A stretch of DNA of 64,000 nt from Desulfogranum marinum (GTDB taxonomy: Bacteria; Desulfobacterota; Desulfobulbia; Desulfobulbales; Desulfobulbaceae), in the NCBI RefSeq assembly GCF_016918565.1, contig NZ_JAFFQD010000012.1, positions 1 through 64,000 of the forward strand. The letters run 5' to 3'. The notes under the pieces were generated by a model that was not told the DNA's origin, did no database searches, and worked only from the letters and a program-made list of their open reading frames with translations. Every line of letters begins with the position of its first letter. Position 1 is the first letter of the stretch. Below are positions 16,234 to 25,059 of the stretch, one piece after another. The translations under genes were made by a program, and so were the position numbers.

Positions 16234-18228
16234 TTAACGCGGCTGGTTGGCTGCCACATATTCAATCATTTGGTCAGGGGTTACAATCGGCCCCACGGTA
16301 GCTTTTAAAGCAACAAGGTCCCTTCTCCAGGTCATCAGTACCCGGAAAAAAGCGTCGTTCATCCCTTTTTCTTTGGAGAATTCGGTGATGGACATGTCAA
16401 CCCGTTCAATCAGATTAACAACATACAGTGAGAACTGTTTAGTGTACACTTCTTTACTGTATTCCTTATTGATAATTTCTGTAAAAAGCCCTTTCAGGTC
16501 TTGATATTTTGGGATCCGGCCAATGGGAGTCCATATTGATTCTACCTTTCCCTGGTGCATTAATGCCATGATACGCATCCATACTTTGGTATCGCGCTTC
16601 TCGCCGATAAGTCCATCCGACTCACCAGGTGCCAGGCTGCCTCGGCCACTTTTATGGAGCCAATAATTAACCTGGAAGCCGGAGGGTAAATTATCTTTGT
16701 TGATGGCAGGGTTTTCACCGAATGCCTTGTAGTGGTTTATGTAATGGGCAAGCGGGCCAGGAAAAAAGGCCTCGTTGGCAAAAGGAGATCGTTTTTCGCT
16801 GCCATCGGCTCCAATCTCGGTGGCGGTGGTTGCAGAACGGATAATAGCGCCATGGACAACGGTGCTCATCCAGTCGTGGGCCATGACGATTGTCGGCATG
16901 GTCGTGTAATCCCGCCCACCGAAGAGAAGGCCGCTCAGCTTCACGCCTTCGGCTTTTTCTGTTGCTGTATCGTAATTTTCAAGGGTGTCAAGAGTGATGG
17001 TAAAACGTGCATTTTTATGGGATGCCGCAGTGCCTGACTGTGAGGACCACTTTCCTAAATAGTTGACACCACTTGCAGGAAGCGGCTCTCCCATGCCGTT
17101 CCAGTAAGGTTTCCCTTCGGAGATCAGCAGGTTGGAAAAGATGACTTCATTTTCTTCTCCCTTAAGAACCTTTAATGTTTCCGGATCATCTTGCTGGTTT
17201 ACTCCCTCAATAATACCAAACATGCCTTTCTCGGGATTGACTGCCCGCACTTCACCGGTTTTGGAGTCAATGAAAATTTTGGCAAGGTCATCACCAACCA
17301 GGTGGGTTCCGGTCATAGCTGTACCGGTTTTCCCGCAGCCCGATGGATAGGCACCACCAAAGTAGACAATTTCATCCTCCATTTCAAACCCGGCAATGAA
17401 CATGTGCTCGTCGAGCCGTTCGCCGAAATAGTTGCGGATATTATTCATATTCGCAAAGCGGTGATTAATTTTTTTCGGGGCAATCGAGTTGCCTGCATAC
17501 TGATTGTTGGAGCTATAGGATCGAAAACGCTCAACATCCATATAGATACGTCTGTTGTTTAAATCAGCTGAAACATTGGACTCCGTAAGTCTGCCGGCGC
17601 TGTGATAGTTAACGAACATGTATCCTTTTTCGGCAACATCCTTTGAAAAAGCAGCAGGCTCCATCATGCGGTAGAGTAAAAATTCGCTGTGGGTAACATA
17701 GAAGGAATCTGTTACCTGGAGGGTAGGATCTGAGACCGGACTGCCTAGTGGCCCGCGAGAGATGAAGGAAATAACCATCTCTTTATTTTTCATGATATCG
17801 GTTATGATATTACGAGCCTCAACCACTCCCGCTTGAAGTTCTTCTTTTTTTTGCAGAGAACTGATTTCCGTATCTGTATAGGCCAAATATTTAGTGTTGG
17901 CTGTATCCCTGCCTTGGTCGTTGGGGCCGTCAAAGTGGCAAGTATGCTTTTCTTTAGCGAGCTGAAACTCTTCACCGATCTGCAGTGCCTTTTTACGGAT
18001 ATAGTCGATATCTTCTGCTGATCCTGTATTGATGAAAATGGAGTTGGGGCTCATCCTGGTAGCACCGTTATAAATCGGTACAAGTACCTCGGAACTGCAT
18101 GCCCTCATTTTTTCTTGATTGGGTGCATCCATTAAGCTGATGAGGTAGGTCCTCATCATTTCTAACCGTGAGATATCTACATCCATTGTGTGTCTTCTGT
18201 AGCTAGTGTCGGCAGTTTTCATATTCAT
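16234..18228 (-). CDS. pckG: Phosphoenolpyruvate carboxykinase, GTP-type (divergent)
   Basis: PEPCK interconverts oxaloacetate and phosphoenolpyruvate using a nucleotide and links the TCA-cycle acids to gluconeogenesis. At 664 residues it is longer than usual GTP enzymes (about 600). The phosphate-binding loop reads GGAYPSGCGKTGTAM (about 298-312), where typical GTP enzymes have FPSACGKTN. Other blocks are SRGPLGSP, YVTHSEFLLYRMM, the LLFGGRDYTTMPTIV segment and GGxxNYW (QVNYWLHKSGRGSLAPGESDG), all in family order. The divergence makes the nucleotide preference uncertain. ATG 18228 or 18186 could be the start. The gene heads a leftward block with glycerate kinase, glycogen phosphorylase and pyruvate kinase, but it lies downstream of a 200-base gap with its own inverted repeat. 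Confidence 0.88.
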   Translation of the reverse strand: MNMKTADTSYRRHTMDVDISRLEMMRTYLISLMDAPNQEKMRACSSEVLVPIYNGATRMSPNSIFINTGSAEDIDYIRKKALQIGEEFQLAKEKHTCHFDGPNDQGRDTANTKYLAYTDTEISSLQKKEELQAGVVEARNIITDIMKNKEMVISFISRGPLGSPVSDPTLQVTDSFYVTHSEFLLYRMMEPAAFSKDVAEKGYMFVNYHSAGRLTESNVSADLNNRRIYMDVERFRSYSSNNQYAGNSIAPKKINHRFANMNNIRNYFGERLDEHMFIAGFEMEDEIVYFGGAYPSGCGKTGTAMTGTHLVGDDLAKIFIDSKTGEVRAVNPEKGMFGIIEGVNQQDDPETLKVLKGEENEVIFSNLLISEGKPYWNGMGEPLPASGVNYLGKWSSQSGTAASHKNARFTITLDTLENYDTATEKAEGVKLSGLLFGGRDYTTMPTIVMAHDWMSTVVHGAIIRSATTATEIGADGSEKRSPFANEAFFPGPLAHYINHYKAFGENPAINKDNLPSGFQVNYWLHKSGRGSLAPGESDGLIGEKRDTKVWMRIMALMHQGKVESIWTPIGRIPKYQDLKGLFTEIINKEYSKEVYTKQFSLYVVNLIERVDMSITEFSKEKGMNDAFFRVLMTWRRDLVALKATVGPIVTPDQMIEYVAANQPR

Positions 18229-18244
18229 GATTGGCGTAGTGATA

Positions 18245-18313
18245 TGTAGAGTATTATTTCGAGATGCATAACTGAAATCTAATGCAAAAATTACATAAAT
18301 ATTACACTCTACA
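18245..18313 (-). promoter_or_regulatory. Inverted repeat upstream of PEPCK
   Basis: TGTAGAGT at 18245-18252 and ACTCTACA at 18306-18313 are perfect inverted copies, extended by similar ATT-rich bases inward (TATTATT and AATATTAC). They bracket the likely pckG promoter region, 17 to 85 bases before the start. The arrangement suggests an operator, but no regulator can be named. Confidence 0.3.
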
Positions 18314-18438
18314 GAAAAATACTATTCTTTTCACCGATCAATTTATAAAAAGCATGAATTTCCAGATACAAATGCACCGAAGAAGTGTGTTTTTGTGGTT
18401 GAGCTGCAAACAATCGAGACCGGTAGGTCAGGTTGGGA

Positions 18439-19587
18439 TCATCTCTTTCTTTTGTTGTGAACAGCAAAGAAGCAGCGAACAGCCTGTTCGGCAGCGAGGG
18501 CGAGGAGGGTTTCGCTTCTTTGCATGGCTTGCTCCAGGGAAAGTGGTCCCTGGCATATGGAAAAAACGGCATCCAGTCCCTGTTGGTGCAGGTCTCCCAG
18601 ATTTTCGCCGATTGATCCGGCCAGGGCAATACAGGGAACGCCCTGTGCTTTCGCTCGTGCTGCAACTCCTGCCGGGGCTTTGCCAAAGGTTGTCTGGATG
18701 TCGATTTGCCCCTCACCTGTTATTACCAAATCCGCGTTGGCCAGCTTTCTGTCCAATTCAACCAGATCGAGGATAAGATCTACTCCAGGTCGCAATTCCG
18801 CTCCTAAAAAAGCGTATAACCCTGCGCCAAGCCCACCGGCTGCACCGCCGCCGGCAAGAGAACGGACCTCGATTCCCAGATCCCGTTGAATGCAGGCCGC
18901 AAGATTTTCCATTCCCTCTTCAAGTTGATCTGTCTGTTCAGGGCTTGCCCCTTTTTGAGGTGCATACATCCTCGCAGCTCCTGTGGGGCCGGTTAGTGGA
19001 TTGGTCACATCGCAGGCAACGTCCAAACGGATATTTTTCAGGCGAGAATCCCGAGCATTGCAGTCAATATGTGCAATGGATGAAAGCCCCCCGCCGGTGA
19101 GTGGAACCGGATTCCCTTTGTGGTCGAGAAATTTAATGCCGAGTGCGGCTGCGGCACCAATACCTCCATCATTGGTGGCACTCCCGCCAATGCCGACCAG
19201 AATGTGGGAAGCACCGGTATCCAGGGCTGCTCTGATAAGTTCGCCCGTACCTAAGGTGGTCGTTCGGGTAGGGTCACGTCGCGAGCTCGGAAGAAGAGCA
19301 AGGCCACTTGCCTGCGCCATTTCGATGGCCGCTACGTTGCGACCAGGGGCGTGGCAATAGGAGGCAGTAACCGGAACAAAATCAGGGCCGGTTACTGTCA
19401 CATCCCTTTTTGTTCCCTGAAAAACTTCCAAGGCAACATTAACCAGTCCGTCTCCTCCATCTGCAACTGGAACCTGTACAATTTCCGCATCAACCAAAAC
19501 CCGGTGGACGCCGCCGGCAATAGAGGCTGCGGCAACTGTTGCAGAAAGAGAACCCTTAAAAGCATTGGGGGCAACGACGATTTTCAT
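18439..19587 (-). CDS. Glycerate 2-kinase (type GlxK/GarK)
   Basis: This enzyme phosphorylates D-glycerate, giving 2-phosphoglycerate in this family (GlxK/GarK). The 382 residues start with MKIVVAPNAFKGSLSA and contain the family blocks VPVADGGDGLVNVA (about 41-54), LVGIGGSATNDGGIGAAAAL (about 123-142) and DLVITGEGQIDIQTTFGKAP. The late block AKAQGVPCIALAGSIG is also normal. No other glyoxylate or hydroxypyruvate gene is adjacent, so the source of glycerate is not shown. The product enters glycolysis just above PEP, in line with the neighbouring PEPCK and pyruvate kinase genes. It precedes pckG on the leftward strand. Confidence 0.93.
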   Translation of the reverse strand: MKIVVAPNAFKGSLSATVAAASIAGGVHRVLVDAEIVQVPVADGGDGLVNVALEVFQGTKRDVTVTGPDFVPVTASYCHAPGRNVAAIEMAQASGLALLPSSRRDPTRTTTLGTGELIRAALDTGASHILVGIGGSATNDGGIGAAAALGIKFLDHKGNPVPLTGGGLSSIAHIDCNARDSRLKNIRLDVACDVTNPLTGPTGAARMYAPQKGASPEQTDQLEEGMENLAACIQRDLGIEVRSLAGGGAAGGLGAGLYAFLGAELRPGVDLILDLVELDRKLANADLVITGEGQIDIQTTFGKAPAGVAARAKAQGVPCIALAGSIGENLGDLHQQGLDAVFSICQGPLSLEQAMQRSETLLALAAEQAVRCFFAVHNKRKR

Positions 19588-19657
19588 GATATTTGAGTGC
19601 GCTGTTTGCCGGTTATTGGTGAGGTGAAAGGCCTTGTATTGGCCATTTTATAAAATT

Positions 19658-22201
19658 TTACTGGGCTATAATGGGGAATATAATCCCGCCTTCAGGGATA
19701 CGTTTCCATTTCAATTCGACCGGAAATGGCTCAACGTGCCATATACTGCGGCAATACTCTTGGATAGCTCGATCTGAGGAAAATCTGCCCATGCGCGCCA
19801 CATTAAGAATAGACATGCGAGTCCATATCTGATGATCCTCAAATACGGAACCGATTTTGTCGTGGCAATTAATGTAGGACTCATAATCGGCCATGAGCAG
19901 ATATCGGTCATTGTAGAGCAATTCGTCAATGACCGGTTTGAAAAGTTGCTGGTCACCATGGGAAAAGTGACCGCTGCTGATGAGGTCAATGGCCTTTTTC
20001 AGCTCTGGATTCCGGTTATAGTAGTCCAGGGGGCGGTAACTGTTTTGCACGAGATCCGCTGCCTCTTGCACGTTGAGTCCGAACAGGAAAAATTGGTCGG
20101 TGCCGACTTCCTCACGGATTTCTGCATTAGCACCATCAAGGGTACCGATGGTCAGGGCACCGTTCATGGAAAATTTTATATTGCCGGTCCCGGATGCCTC
20201 TGTTCCTGCAAGGGATAATTGTTCGGAAAGATCAGCCACAGGAAAAAGGTTGTGTCCTGTTTTGACGTTATAATTGTGGACAAATATGACCTTGAGCCTG
20301 CCTCTTACATCCGGGTCGCTATTGATGACGGCAGCAACTGCATTGATCAATTTGATTATCAATTTTGCCATCCAGTATCCCGGTGCAGCTTTACCGCCAA
20401 AGATAAAAACCCGTGGTGGAAAGAATTGTTCAGGATGCTCTTTGAGACGGTTATACAGAGTGATTATGTGGAGCAGATTGAGGTGCTGACGTTTGTATTC
20501 ATGGATCCGTTTGACATGCACGTCAAAGAGGGCATACGGGTTGAGAGTAATCCCCAGTTGTTTTTTGGCAAGCTCGGAAAAAGCTTTTTTATTTTCCAGC
20601 CTGACATTGTGCCATGCTTTACGGAAATCGGCATCGTCTGCCAGGGGGGCCAATTGAGCAAGTTGCTCCAGATTTGTTATCCAGCTCTCTCCTATGGTTT
20701 TGCTGATCAGGTTGGAGAGTCGATGGTTTGTCACCAACATCCATCTTCTTGGCGTTACGCCGTTGGTGATGCCTATAATTTTTCCAGGCCATAACCGGTT
20801 AAAGGAGGCCAGGGTTCTTTCTTTCAGTAACTTGGTATGAAGAGACGAAACCCCATTAATAGTATGGCTGCCAACGCAGGCTAGGTTGGCCATCCGCACA
20901 TAACGCGGGCCTGTTTCGTCAATGATAGAGAGTTGGGTGACTATTTCCTGGTTACCGGGAAATTTGAGCCGCACAGTGTCAAGGAAACGGCGGTTTATTT
21001 CAAAGATAATTTCAAGGTGACGTGGCAGTAATGAAGCAAATAGGGGCAGTTGCCATTTCTCCAGCGATTCGGGAAGTAAAGTATGGTTGGTGTAGGAAAA
21101 GGTTCTGGTGGTAACATGCCACGCCTTGTCCCATTCCATGAGGTGGACGTCAACCAATAGGCGCATCAGTTCGGCGACAGCTATGGCCGGGTGGGTATCG
21201 TTAAGCTGCACTGCAAAACTTTGGTGAAAACTGTCCAGGTCGTCATGGTTGAACAGGTGGATACGGAGCATATCCTGCAGTGAACAGCTGCTAAAAAAAT
21301 ACTGCTGCTCAAGACGAAGCCGTTTGCCTTCATATTTTTTATCGTTGGGATAGAGGACTTTGGTGATGTTCTCTGCACTAATTTTTTCTGCAACAGCGCC
21401 AATATAGTCGCCAACATTAAAATCCTCGAAGTCAAAGGATTTAGGCGCTTCTGCACTCCACAGGCGCAGAGTATTCATCGTGTTGACCTTGTATCCGGGA
21501 ATAGGGGTATCGTAAGGAATGCCGCTGATAACGCGGGCAGGCAGCCAGCGGATGCGGCGGTTACCGTTTTGATCATGATACGCCTCAGTACGGCCTCCAA
21601 ATCCTACTTCCTGGGCCAGGTCTGCTTTTTTTATTTCCCAGGGATTGCCCCCCTGCAGCCAGCGGTCGCTGAGTTCCACCTGCCAGCCGTTTTCCAGTTC
21701 CTGATCAAACAAGCCGAACTCGTAACGTATCCCATAGCCTATGGCGGGGACTTGGAGAGTCGCCAGTGAGTCCATAAAACAGGCTGCCAGTCTTCCCAGC
21801 CCACCGTTGCCCAAACCTGGTTCTTCTTCAATCTGAAAAATGGCATCGAGGTCAAGGCCTGTTTCTGCAACTGCCTGGCGCATTGCATCCAGAAGATCCA
21901 TGTTTATCAGGTTGTTATGCAGGTGTGGCCCCGGTAAATATTCTGCCGAAAGGTAGGAGACTATACGGGAATCGTCTTCAAAGTAGACTTCCGAGGAGTT
22001 GATAAAAAGGGGCTGCATCCGGTCTCTAAGCGTATAGGCTGCCGCCAGGTAGTAATCGTTAAGAGAGACGGAGCGGGTGGTTTTGCCTAGTTGATAAAAG
22101 AGTTTATACGCAAGGGCACGCTTGAGTTTGTTGATGCCTGTGTTGTGGTTGTTAGGAGCAGGTAGCAGCTGTAGAGAATGATTTTTGTGTAGATCGTTCA
22201 T
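19658..22201 (-). CDS. glgP: Glycogen/starch/alpha-glucan phosphorylase
   Basis: GlgP breaks down glycogen by phosphorolysis to glucose 1-phosphate with pyridoxal phosphate as cofactor. The protein is 847 residues, the usual length. The PLP site EASGTGNIKFSMNGALTIGT lies around residue 675 and contains the Schiff-base lysine. Other hallmarks are GLGNGGLGRLAACFMDSLAT near residue 130, GYGIRYEFGLFDQ, and QLNDTHPAIAVAELMRLLVD. A catalytic-site GDGANAEI equivalent reads LDGANAEI. The pyruvate kinase gene lies 49 bases upstream in the same direction, so the two may be co-transcribed. No glycogen synthase gene is in the window. Confidence 0.97.
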   Translation of the reverse strand: MNDLHKNHSLQLLPAPNNHNTGINKLKRALAYKLFYQLGKTTRSVSLNDYYLAAAYTLRDRMQPLFINSSEVYFEDDSRIVSYLSAEYLPGPHLHNNLINMDLLDAMRQAVAETGLDLDAIFQIEEEPGLGNGGLGRLAACFMDSLATLQVPAIGYGIRYEFGLFDQELENGWQVELSDRWLQGGNPWEIKKADLAQEVGFGGRTEAYHDQNGNRRIRWLPARVISGIPYDTPIPGYKVNTMNTLRLWSAEAPKSFDFEDFNVGDYIGAVAEKISAENITKVLYPNDKKYEGKRLRLEQQYFFSSCSLQDMLRIHLFNHDDLDSFHQSFAVQLNDTHPAIAVAELMRLLVDVHLMEWDKAWHVTTRTFSYTNHTLLPESLEKWQLPLFASLLPRHLEIIFEINRRFLDTVRLKFPGNQEIVTQLSIIDETGPRYVRMANLACVGSHTINGVSSLHTKLLKERTLASFNRLWPGKIIGITNGVTPRRWMLVTNHRLSNLISKTIGESWITNLEQLAQLAPLADDADFRKAWHNVRLENKKAFSELAKKQLGITLNPYALFDVHVKRIHEYKRQHLNLLHIITLYNRLKEHPEQFFPPRVFIFGGKAAPGYWMAKLIIKLINAVAAVINSDPDVRGRLKVIFVHNYNVKTGHNLFPVADLSEQLSLAGTEASGTGNIKFSMNGALTIGTLDGANAEIREEVGTDQFFLFGLNVQEAADLVQNSYRPLDYYNRNPELKKAIDLISSGHFSHGDQQLFKPVIDELLYNDRYLLMADYESYINCHDKIGSVFEDHQIWTRMSILNVARMGRFSSDRAIQEYCRSIWHVEPFPVELKWKRIPEGGIIFPIIAQ

Positions 22202-22250
22202 GGGAAACCGCCTCTGGTCGCTTTTTTCGGAAAGTGCATTCTGCCATGGG

Positions 22251-23693
22251 CTATTGCAACTCTCGAAGGTCGATGATCTCCATCTTATGGTTACGATTCG
22301 GGTTTTCCGGGGAAGGGCCTTCGGTTTGAATAATGCAACTCCCCTTTAAACCATACTTAACCGAATAATCACGGGCATAGTCGGTCCAGTCTGTAGGATG
22401 ATTAAGTTCATAAATGGGGAAAACACCATAGCTGAAAATAAGCTCCTTAATGGTTTTTTTGTTGGAACTGACTGCAAGTATCCATGTCGGCAGCCGAAAG
22501 CGGGAGAGTCTTCGTGCAGTCAAACCACTGTCTGTCGGCGATAAAATGGCTGCAACGTCATCGGTTTGACTGATAATGCTTTTGACGCTGCTGGCAATAT
22601 AGTCCACCTCTTTGATATGGTTGTAAATAGGTTTGTCCGGAACTCTGGCGTAGTTAAGGCTTGTGCGGTGGGGTTCTGTGGCAACGGCAATACGGACCAG
22701 CATCTTGGTCGCTTCCAGCGGATAATTACCCATAGCTGATTCTTCCGAAAGCATGACTCCGTCGGTTCCGTCCAGAATTGCATTGGCAACATCGGTAGCC
22801 TCGGCCCGCGTTGGGCGACGGTTATTGGTCATGGATTCCAACATCTGGGTAGCGGTGATGACCGGCTTACCAAACAGGTTTCCTCTAACCGTAATTTTCT
22901 TTTGAATCATGGCGATTTCTTCAATGGGTATTTCCACCCCAAGATCGCCCCGTGCAACCATGACCCCGTCGGAGGCTTCAAGTATTTCATCGATTTTATG
23001 GTAAATCGATGACCGCTCAATTTTAGCAATGATAAAAGGGGCGTAACCCATTTCTGTGGCAGCTTTTCTCACCGCTTCTATGTCGTCGGCATCGTTGACA
23101 AAGGATTGGCTGATAGCATCGACTCCATTATCAAGCGCATACTGCATACATGCTCGGTCATGTTCGGTAAATGCGGATACCCCCAGGTCGATTCCAGGCA
23201 GGTTCAATCCTTTTTTGGAGCGGAGCTTGCCGCCCACCGATACAATACAGTGCACCTTTTTTCCCTGTATCTCTTCTACCCGCAACTGGATAAGACCATC
23301 GTTAAGAAACAGGATATCGCCTTGGGTTACGACCTGGGGCAGCTGTTTAAAGGTAACGGAAACCTCCTCCCAGTTGCCGATGATTTCTTCTGTGGTCAGG
23401 GTGAAACGAGCACCTATTTTAACCTCAACCGGTTCTTTGACCAAGTTGCCGATCCGTATTTTAGGGCCAGGGAGATCAGCCATGATGGCAACTCTTCGGC
23501 CTGTTTTTTCCGCCGCAGCTCTTATCCTGCGGATAATTTCGCCATGATTTGCAAAATCGCCATGGGAAAAGTTGAGCCTGGCGATGTTCATACCTGCCTT
23601 AATCATTTTCTCGAGCATGGCGGGAGAGTCTGATGCAGGGCCAATGGTACAGACGATTTTAGTCTTGTTATTAGGTATAAAGTTATGGCTCAT
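22251..23693 (-). CDS. pyk: Pyruvate kinase
   Basis: Pyruvate kinase transfers phosphate from PEP to ADP in the last glycolytic step. The 480 residues show all key blocks: TKIVCTIGPASDS at the start, GMNIARLNFSHGD with the conserved Arg, ADLPGPKIRIG, the metal and substrate motif IIAKIERSS, and GNLFGKPVITATQMLESM, with a C-terminal allosteric-type domain. ATG 23693 is preferred over 23705 because GGAG lies six bases before it. glgP follows 49 bases downstream, so glycogen breakdown and ATP formation may share a transcript. Confidence 0.96.
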   Translation of the reverse strand: MSHNFIPNNKTKIVCTIGPASDSPAMLEKMIKAGMNIARLNFSHGDFANHGEIIRRIRAAAEKTGRRVAIMADLPGPKIRIGNLVKEPVEVKIGARFTLTTEEIIGNWEEVSVTFKQLPQVVTQGDILFLNDGLIQLRVEEIQGKKVHCIVSVGGKLRSKKGLNLPGIDLGVSAFTEHDRACMQYALDNGVDAISQSFVNDADDIEAVRKAATEMGYAPFIIAKIERSSIYHKIDEILEASDGVMVARGDLGVEIPIEEIAMIQKKITVRGNLFGKPVITATQMLESMTNNRRPTRAEATDVANAILDGTDGVMLSEESAMGNYPLEATKMLVRIAVATEPHRTSLNYARVPDKPIYNHIKEVDYIASSVKSIISQTDDVAAILSPTDSGLTARRLSRFRLPTWILAVSSNKKTIKELIFSYGVFPIYELNHPTDWTDYARDYSVKYGLKGSCIIQTEGPSPENPNRNHKMEIIDLRELQ

Positions 23694-23852
23694 ATGTTTC
23701 TCCATGTTTCTGAGTCTCTTCGTGAGAGTGCGTAAAATTATAAAATGTGGAGTTGCATCTGCAACAAGGCAATTCTTTCCTGCTTGTCTGCATTTTAGTA
23801 CAGTGGGATTAGATTGTTGTTATCATTTCGTCATGAGCTAATCATCGATTCT

Positions 23853-24023
23853 TCAATCGGCGACGGGGGAGAAGGTATGAGCTAGCCATCTCGCACGCAA
23901 TCTTGATCCAAAGTACACAAACGTACATACCATAATTACCATTGTTGAGAATACCAGCGCAATAGGTCCCAGTTTTTTTAAGGGAATTGAAACGTGCTTT
24001 TTTTTATTTCCCCGCAGGCCCAT
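23853..24023 (-). CDS. Possible single-span small membrane protein
   Basis: A leftward frame of 56 residues begins at ATG 24023. It has a lysine-rich N-terminus (NKKKHVSIPLKK), one clear hydrophobic span (IALVFSTMVIMVCTFVYFG) and a short polar tail. This is the pattern of a small membrane protein with its N-terminus inside. No convincing ribosome binding site precedes the ATG. It lies 160 bases upstream of pyk in the same direction. No family was recognised. Confidence 0.35.
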   Translation of the reverse strand: MGLRGNKKKHVSIPLKKLGPIALVFSTMVIMVCTFVYFGSRLRARWLAHTFSPVAD

Positions 24024-24121
24024 AATTGACTGTGGTTAACGTTTAAGATACGATGGAACATGTTTGAATTCTGGTTTTTTTTTGTAGAAGAATGGCGGGA
24101 CATGTAATTTATGCGGAGGTG

Positions 24122-24898
24122 ATGGTGCCATCTACTTATAGTAGGTCAATGTTGTTCAAGGCTGGGATGCTGAGCGTACTCTTTTTTTTGACGGCGCATG
24201 GCCAGGCATTTTGCCGGCAAGTAAATGTAGTTACAACTGAATACCCACCCTTTAATTATACAGAAAAAGGTGCTGTCAGTGGGATTTCAACCAAAATAGT
24301 CAGAGCACTGCTTGATAGCTTGGAGATAGACACGGAAATTTCTTCATACCCTTGGGCAAGGTCCTACAAAAAGGCCTTGGAAGAAAAAAATGTTCTCATT
24401 TATCCTCTTGTCAGGACGCCTGAGCGTGAGGGAGCTTTTGAATGGATTGGTGTTGTTGCAACAGGAAAAACCTACCTCTATTCATTGCAGGGAAGGGACG
24501 ATATCGATATTCAGACTCTGGATGATGCCAAAAAATTTTCCATCGGCGTTTTACGTAATGCCGTTCGTTTTCGTCACTTGAAAAATAAGGGCTTTACCAG
24601 GCTGGTAGAAGACACCACTCCACGTGCAATTGCTCAGAAGCTTATCCTTGGCTGGATCGACCTTTGGGCGGCAGATGAAAATACAGCGCATTATACCCTC
24701 TCCATGATGGGCCATGATCCTCATAGCCTTGTAGAACGACGTTTTCCTTTGGATATTGAGCTTGATGGTTATTTAGCTATTTCAAAAAATTCAGAGAGAG
24801 AGCTGGTTGAGTCATTTAAAAGTGCATTTCTTCGGCTACAGGCATCTGGTGAGTATGAAAAGATGATAAAAAATCTCATTCGTGTAGTGCAAAAGTAA
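24122..24898 (+). CDS. Periplasmic solute-binding protein (SBP_bac_3 type)
   Basis: The product is a type 2 periplasmic binding protein of the amino-acid-binding (family 3) class. A signal peptide (SMLFKAGMLSVLFFLTAHGQA) is followed by VNVVTTEYPPFNYTEKGAVSGISTKIVRALLDSL, the typical beginning. Later come IGVLRNAVRFRHL and the C-terminal HYTLSMMGHDPHSLVERRFP and SFKSAFLRLQASGEYEKMI. The frame opens at ATG 24092, but GGAGG at 24116-24120 supports a start at ATG 24122 or GTG 24125. No ABC permease or ATPase gene is adjacent; instead a hybrid histidine kinase follows after 160 bases, so it may sense rather than import. Confidence 0.85.
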   Translation: MVPSTYSRSMLFKAGMLSVLFFLTAHGQAFCRQVNVVTTEYPPFNYTEKGAVSGISTKIVRALLDSLEIDTEISSYPWARSYKKALEEKNVLIYPLVRTPEREGAFEWIGVVATGKTYLYSLQGRDDIDIQTLDDAKKFSIGVLRNAVRFRHLKNKGFTRLVEDTTPRAIAQKLILGWIDLWAADENTAHYTLSMMGHDPHSLVERRFPLDIELDGYLAISKNSERELVESFKSAFLRLQASGEYEKMIKNLIRVVQK

Positions 24899-25059
24899 GC
24901 AGTAGTGTATTGATTCTCTTGAAATAGCGCCTGGGTTGGTGATGAGGCTTTACCCGACAGTCTTTCTAAGGCCGGTAGGTGGTGTTGTTCAGAGTGGGAT
25001 GGATTGACAAGTCCATGAATTTTAGGAATTAGCCTACGTATCGTAACCGTGCAGGAAAC

